Shown in pieces: positions 63,187-64,000 of a stretch of 64,000 nt of DNA. The stretch lies in NCBI GenBank assembly GCA_029865265.1, contig JAOUHG010000011.1:52993-116992 (forward strand), written 5' to 3'. Origin of the DNA: Candidatus Krumholzibacteriia bacterium. Lineage in GTDB: Bacteria; Krumholzibacteriota; Krumholzibacteriia; WVZY01; JAKEHA01. A program made the translations under genes and the position numbers. The notes beneath the pieces were generated by a model. The model was given only the letters and a program-made list of their open reading frames with translations. It did no database searches and had not been told where the DNA came from. How positions within the stretch are numbered: position 1 is the first letter of the stretch; the number at the start of each line of letters is the position of its first letter.

Positions 63187-63999
63187 CTATTTCTGGTCCG
63201 CCTGCCGGGCCCGTTCCCGCCGGGCCTCCTGCACCGCCACGTTGTGCTCCTTCAGGGTGGCGGAGAACACGTGCCGGCCGTCACCCCGCGCCACGAAGTA
63301 GAGCGCGTGCTCCTCCGGATCCGGGTACAGCGCCGAGCGGATTGACGCCGCCCCGGGGCTGCAGATGGGCCCGGGCGGAAGGCCGGCATGCAGGTACGTG
63401 TTGTACGGCGAGTCGATCTTGAGATCCTTGTAGTAGAGGCGGCCACGAAACCCGCCCATTGCATAGGCCACCGTGGGATCGGCCTCCAGGCGCATGCCCC
63501 GGGCAAGCCGGTTGAGATACACGGCCGAGACCCGCGGGCGTTCGTCGGGAACCCGGGCCTCGGCCTCCACGATCGAAGCCAGCGTGAGCACCTGGTGACG
63601 CGTCATCCCGAGCTCCGCGGCACGCCGGTCGTGGTCGGGGGTCCACTCCGCCGCGAACCGGTGCAGCATCTGCCCCACCACGTCTCCCGCGTCGCTGCCG
63701 AATGGAACCAGGTAGGTGTCCGGAAACATGTACCCCTCCAGGGTACTGACCGGTACCCGAAGCGCGGCCAGGAGTTCCGGATTCCGGATCTCCGCGGCCA
63801 TCGCCAGCGAATCCACACCCGCCGGCCCGAACGCCCGGGCGATCTGCCAGCGGTTGAACCCCTCGGGAACCGTGACCCGCACGGCCAGCACGTCGCCGCG
63901 CACCAACGCGCGCAGGACATCCACCGGCGGGGTCCCGGGAATGAATTCATAGGTGCCGCGCCGGATGTCGCGATCGTGGCCCAGCACGCGCGCGAAGAA
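63187..63999 (-). CDS. mltG: Endolytic murein transglycosylase MltG (5' end missing)
   Basis: The gene runs off the right window edge; frame is open to the last base (FFARVLGHDRDIRRGTYEF is visible beyond the first start codon). YceG-type domain: EGYMFPDTY, LTLASIVEAEARVPDERPRVSAVYLNRL with the catalytic Glu in SIVEAEA, MRLEADPTVAYAMGG, DSPYNTYLHAGLPPGPICSPG. Cleaves nascent glycan strands at the inner membrane; the N-terminal membrane anchor would lie outside. 266+ residues seen of about 330. Confidence 0.93.
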   Translation of the reverse strand, partial: FFARVLGHDRDIRRGTYEFIPGTPPVDVLRALVRGDVLAVRVTVPEGFNRWQIARAFGPAGVDSLAMAAEIRNPELLAALRVPVSTLEGYMFPDTYLVPFGSDAGDVVGQMLHRFAAEWTPDHDRRAAELGMTRHQVLTLASIVEAEARVPDERPRVSAVYLNRLARGMRLEADPTVAYAMGGFRGRLYYKDLKIDSPYNTYLHAGLPPGPICSPGAASIRSALYPDPEEHALYFVARGDGRHVFSATLKEHNVAVQEARRERARQADQK

Positions 64000-64000
64000 C

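Overview
The window is GC-rich bacterial DNA, almost fully coding, from an organism with an outer membrane (beta-barrel protein, Tat system, LPS/polysaccharide genes). Large secreted proteins end in FlgD-Ig-like C-terminal domains, and there is a gingipain-type C25 peptidase. These traits point to an uncultured FCB-superphylum-like lineage (Eisenbacteria, Latescibacterota or Gemmatimonadota type). That placement is inference from gene content, not from a marker gene.

Layout. 1-6.1 kb (minus): a tight operon of arginine-phosphatase-like protein, glyA, nrdR, a secreted protein, tatC, rsfS and argS, divergent from an outer-membrane barrel gene. 6.9-12.7 kb: leucyl aminopeptidase, a GT2/polysaccharide-deacetylase pair, a secreted protein, a 3D-domain cell-wall protein and a CoA-binding protein. 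12.9-20.3 kb (plus): a complete 2-oxoacid dehydrogenase and lipoate operon (lpd, two tandem E1-alpha paralogues, E1-beta, E2, lipB, lipA). 20.4-24.1 kb: a small secreted protein with a WGxVKxLYR tail, a P-loop ATPase, an MBL hydrolase and a Fe-S RecB-like nuclease. 24.2-30.8 kb: citrate synthase, an acidic zinc protein, malate synthase, isocitrate lyase, a second mitochondrial-type citrate synthase and dodecin, which together make a glyoxylate-shunt island. 30.9-39.6 kb: an HNH endonuclease facing a long minus-strand operon (sugar aminotransferase, FMN hydroxy-acid oxidase, unknown, fumarylacetoacetase, FAD oxidase, MBL hydrolase, CarboxypepD-like protein). 39.7-45.5 kb (minus): flippase, sulfotransferase, methyltransferase and GT4 surface-polysaccharide genes, then an LVIVD-repeat secreted protein and tRNA-Asp.

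45.9-54.0 kb (minus) is a coherent peptidoglycan-recycling operon: murQ, a three-gene sugar ABC importer without ATPase, anmK, a SpoIID/LytB lipoprotein and a NagZ-type GH3. A complete insertion sequence with 26-bp terminal inverted repeats (54.09-55.31 kb) sits just upstream of its promoter and exactly at the stop codon of the 1374-residue C25 peptidase gene.

59.6-62.6 kb (minus) holds four consecutive small secreted proteins behind a strong promoter. Three share the C-terminal tail ESTWGxVKxLYR or a close variant with the protein at 20.4 kb, one of these looks cohesin-like, and the fourth ends in two degenerate dockerin-like half repeats. The last stretch carries tRNA-Val, a 56-residue membrane protein and a truncated mltG.

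Regulatory theme: many of the promoters I could read have TTGnnn and TAnnnT hexamers exactly 18 nt apart, often with a TGn extension. Two genes appear to start at the first base of their transcript (leaderless).
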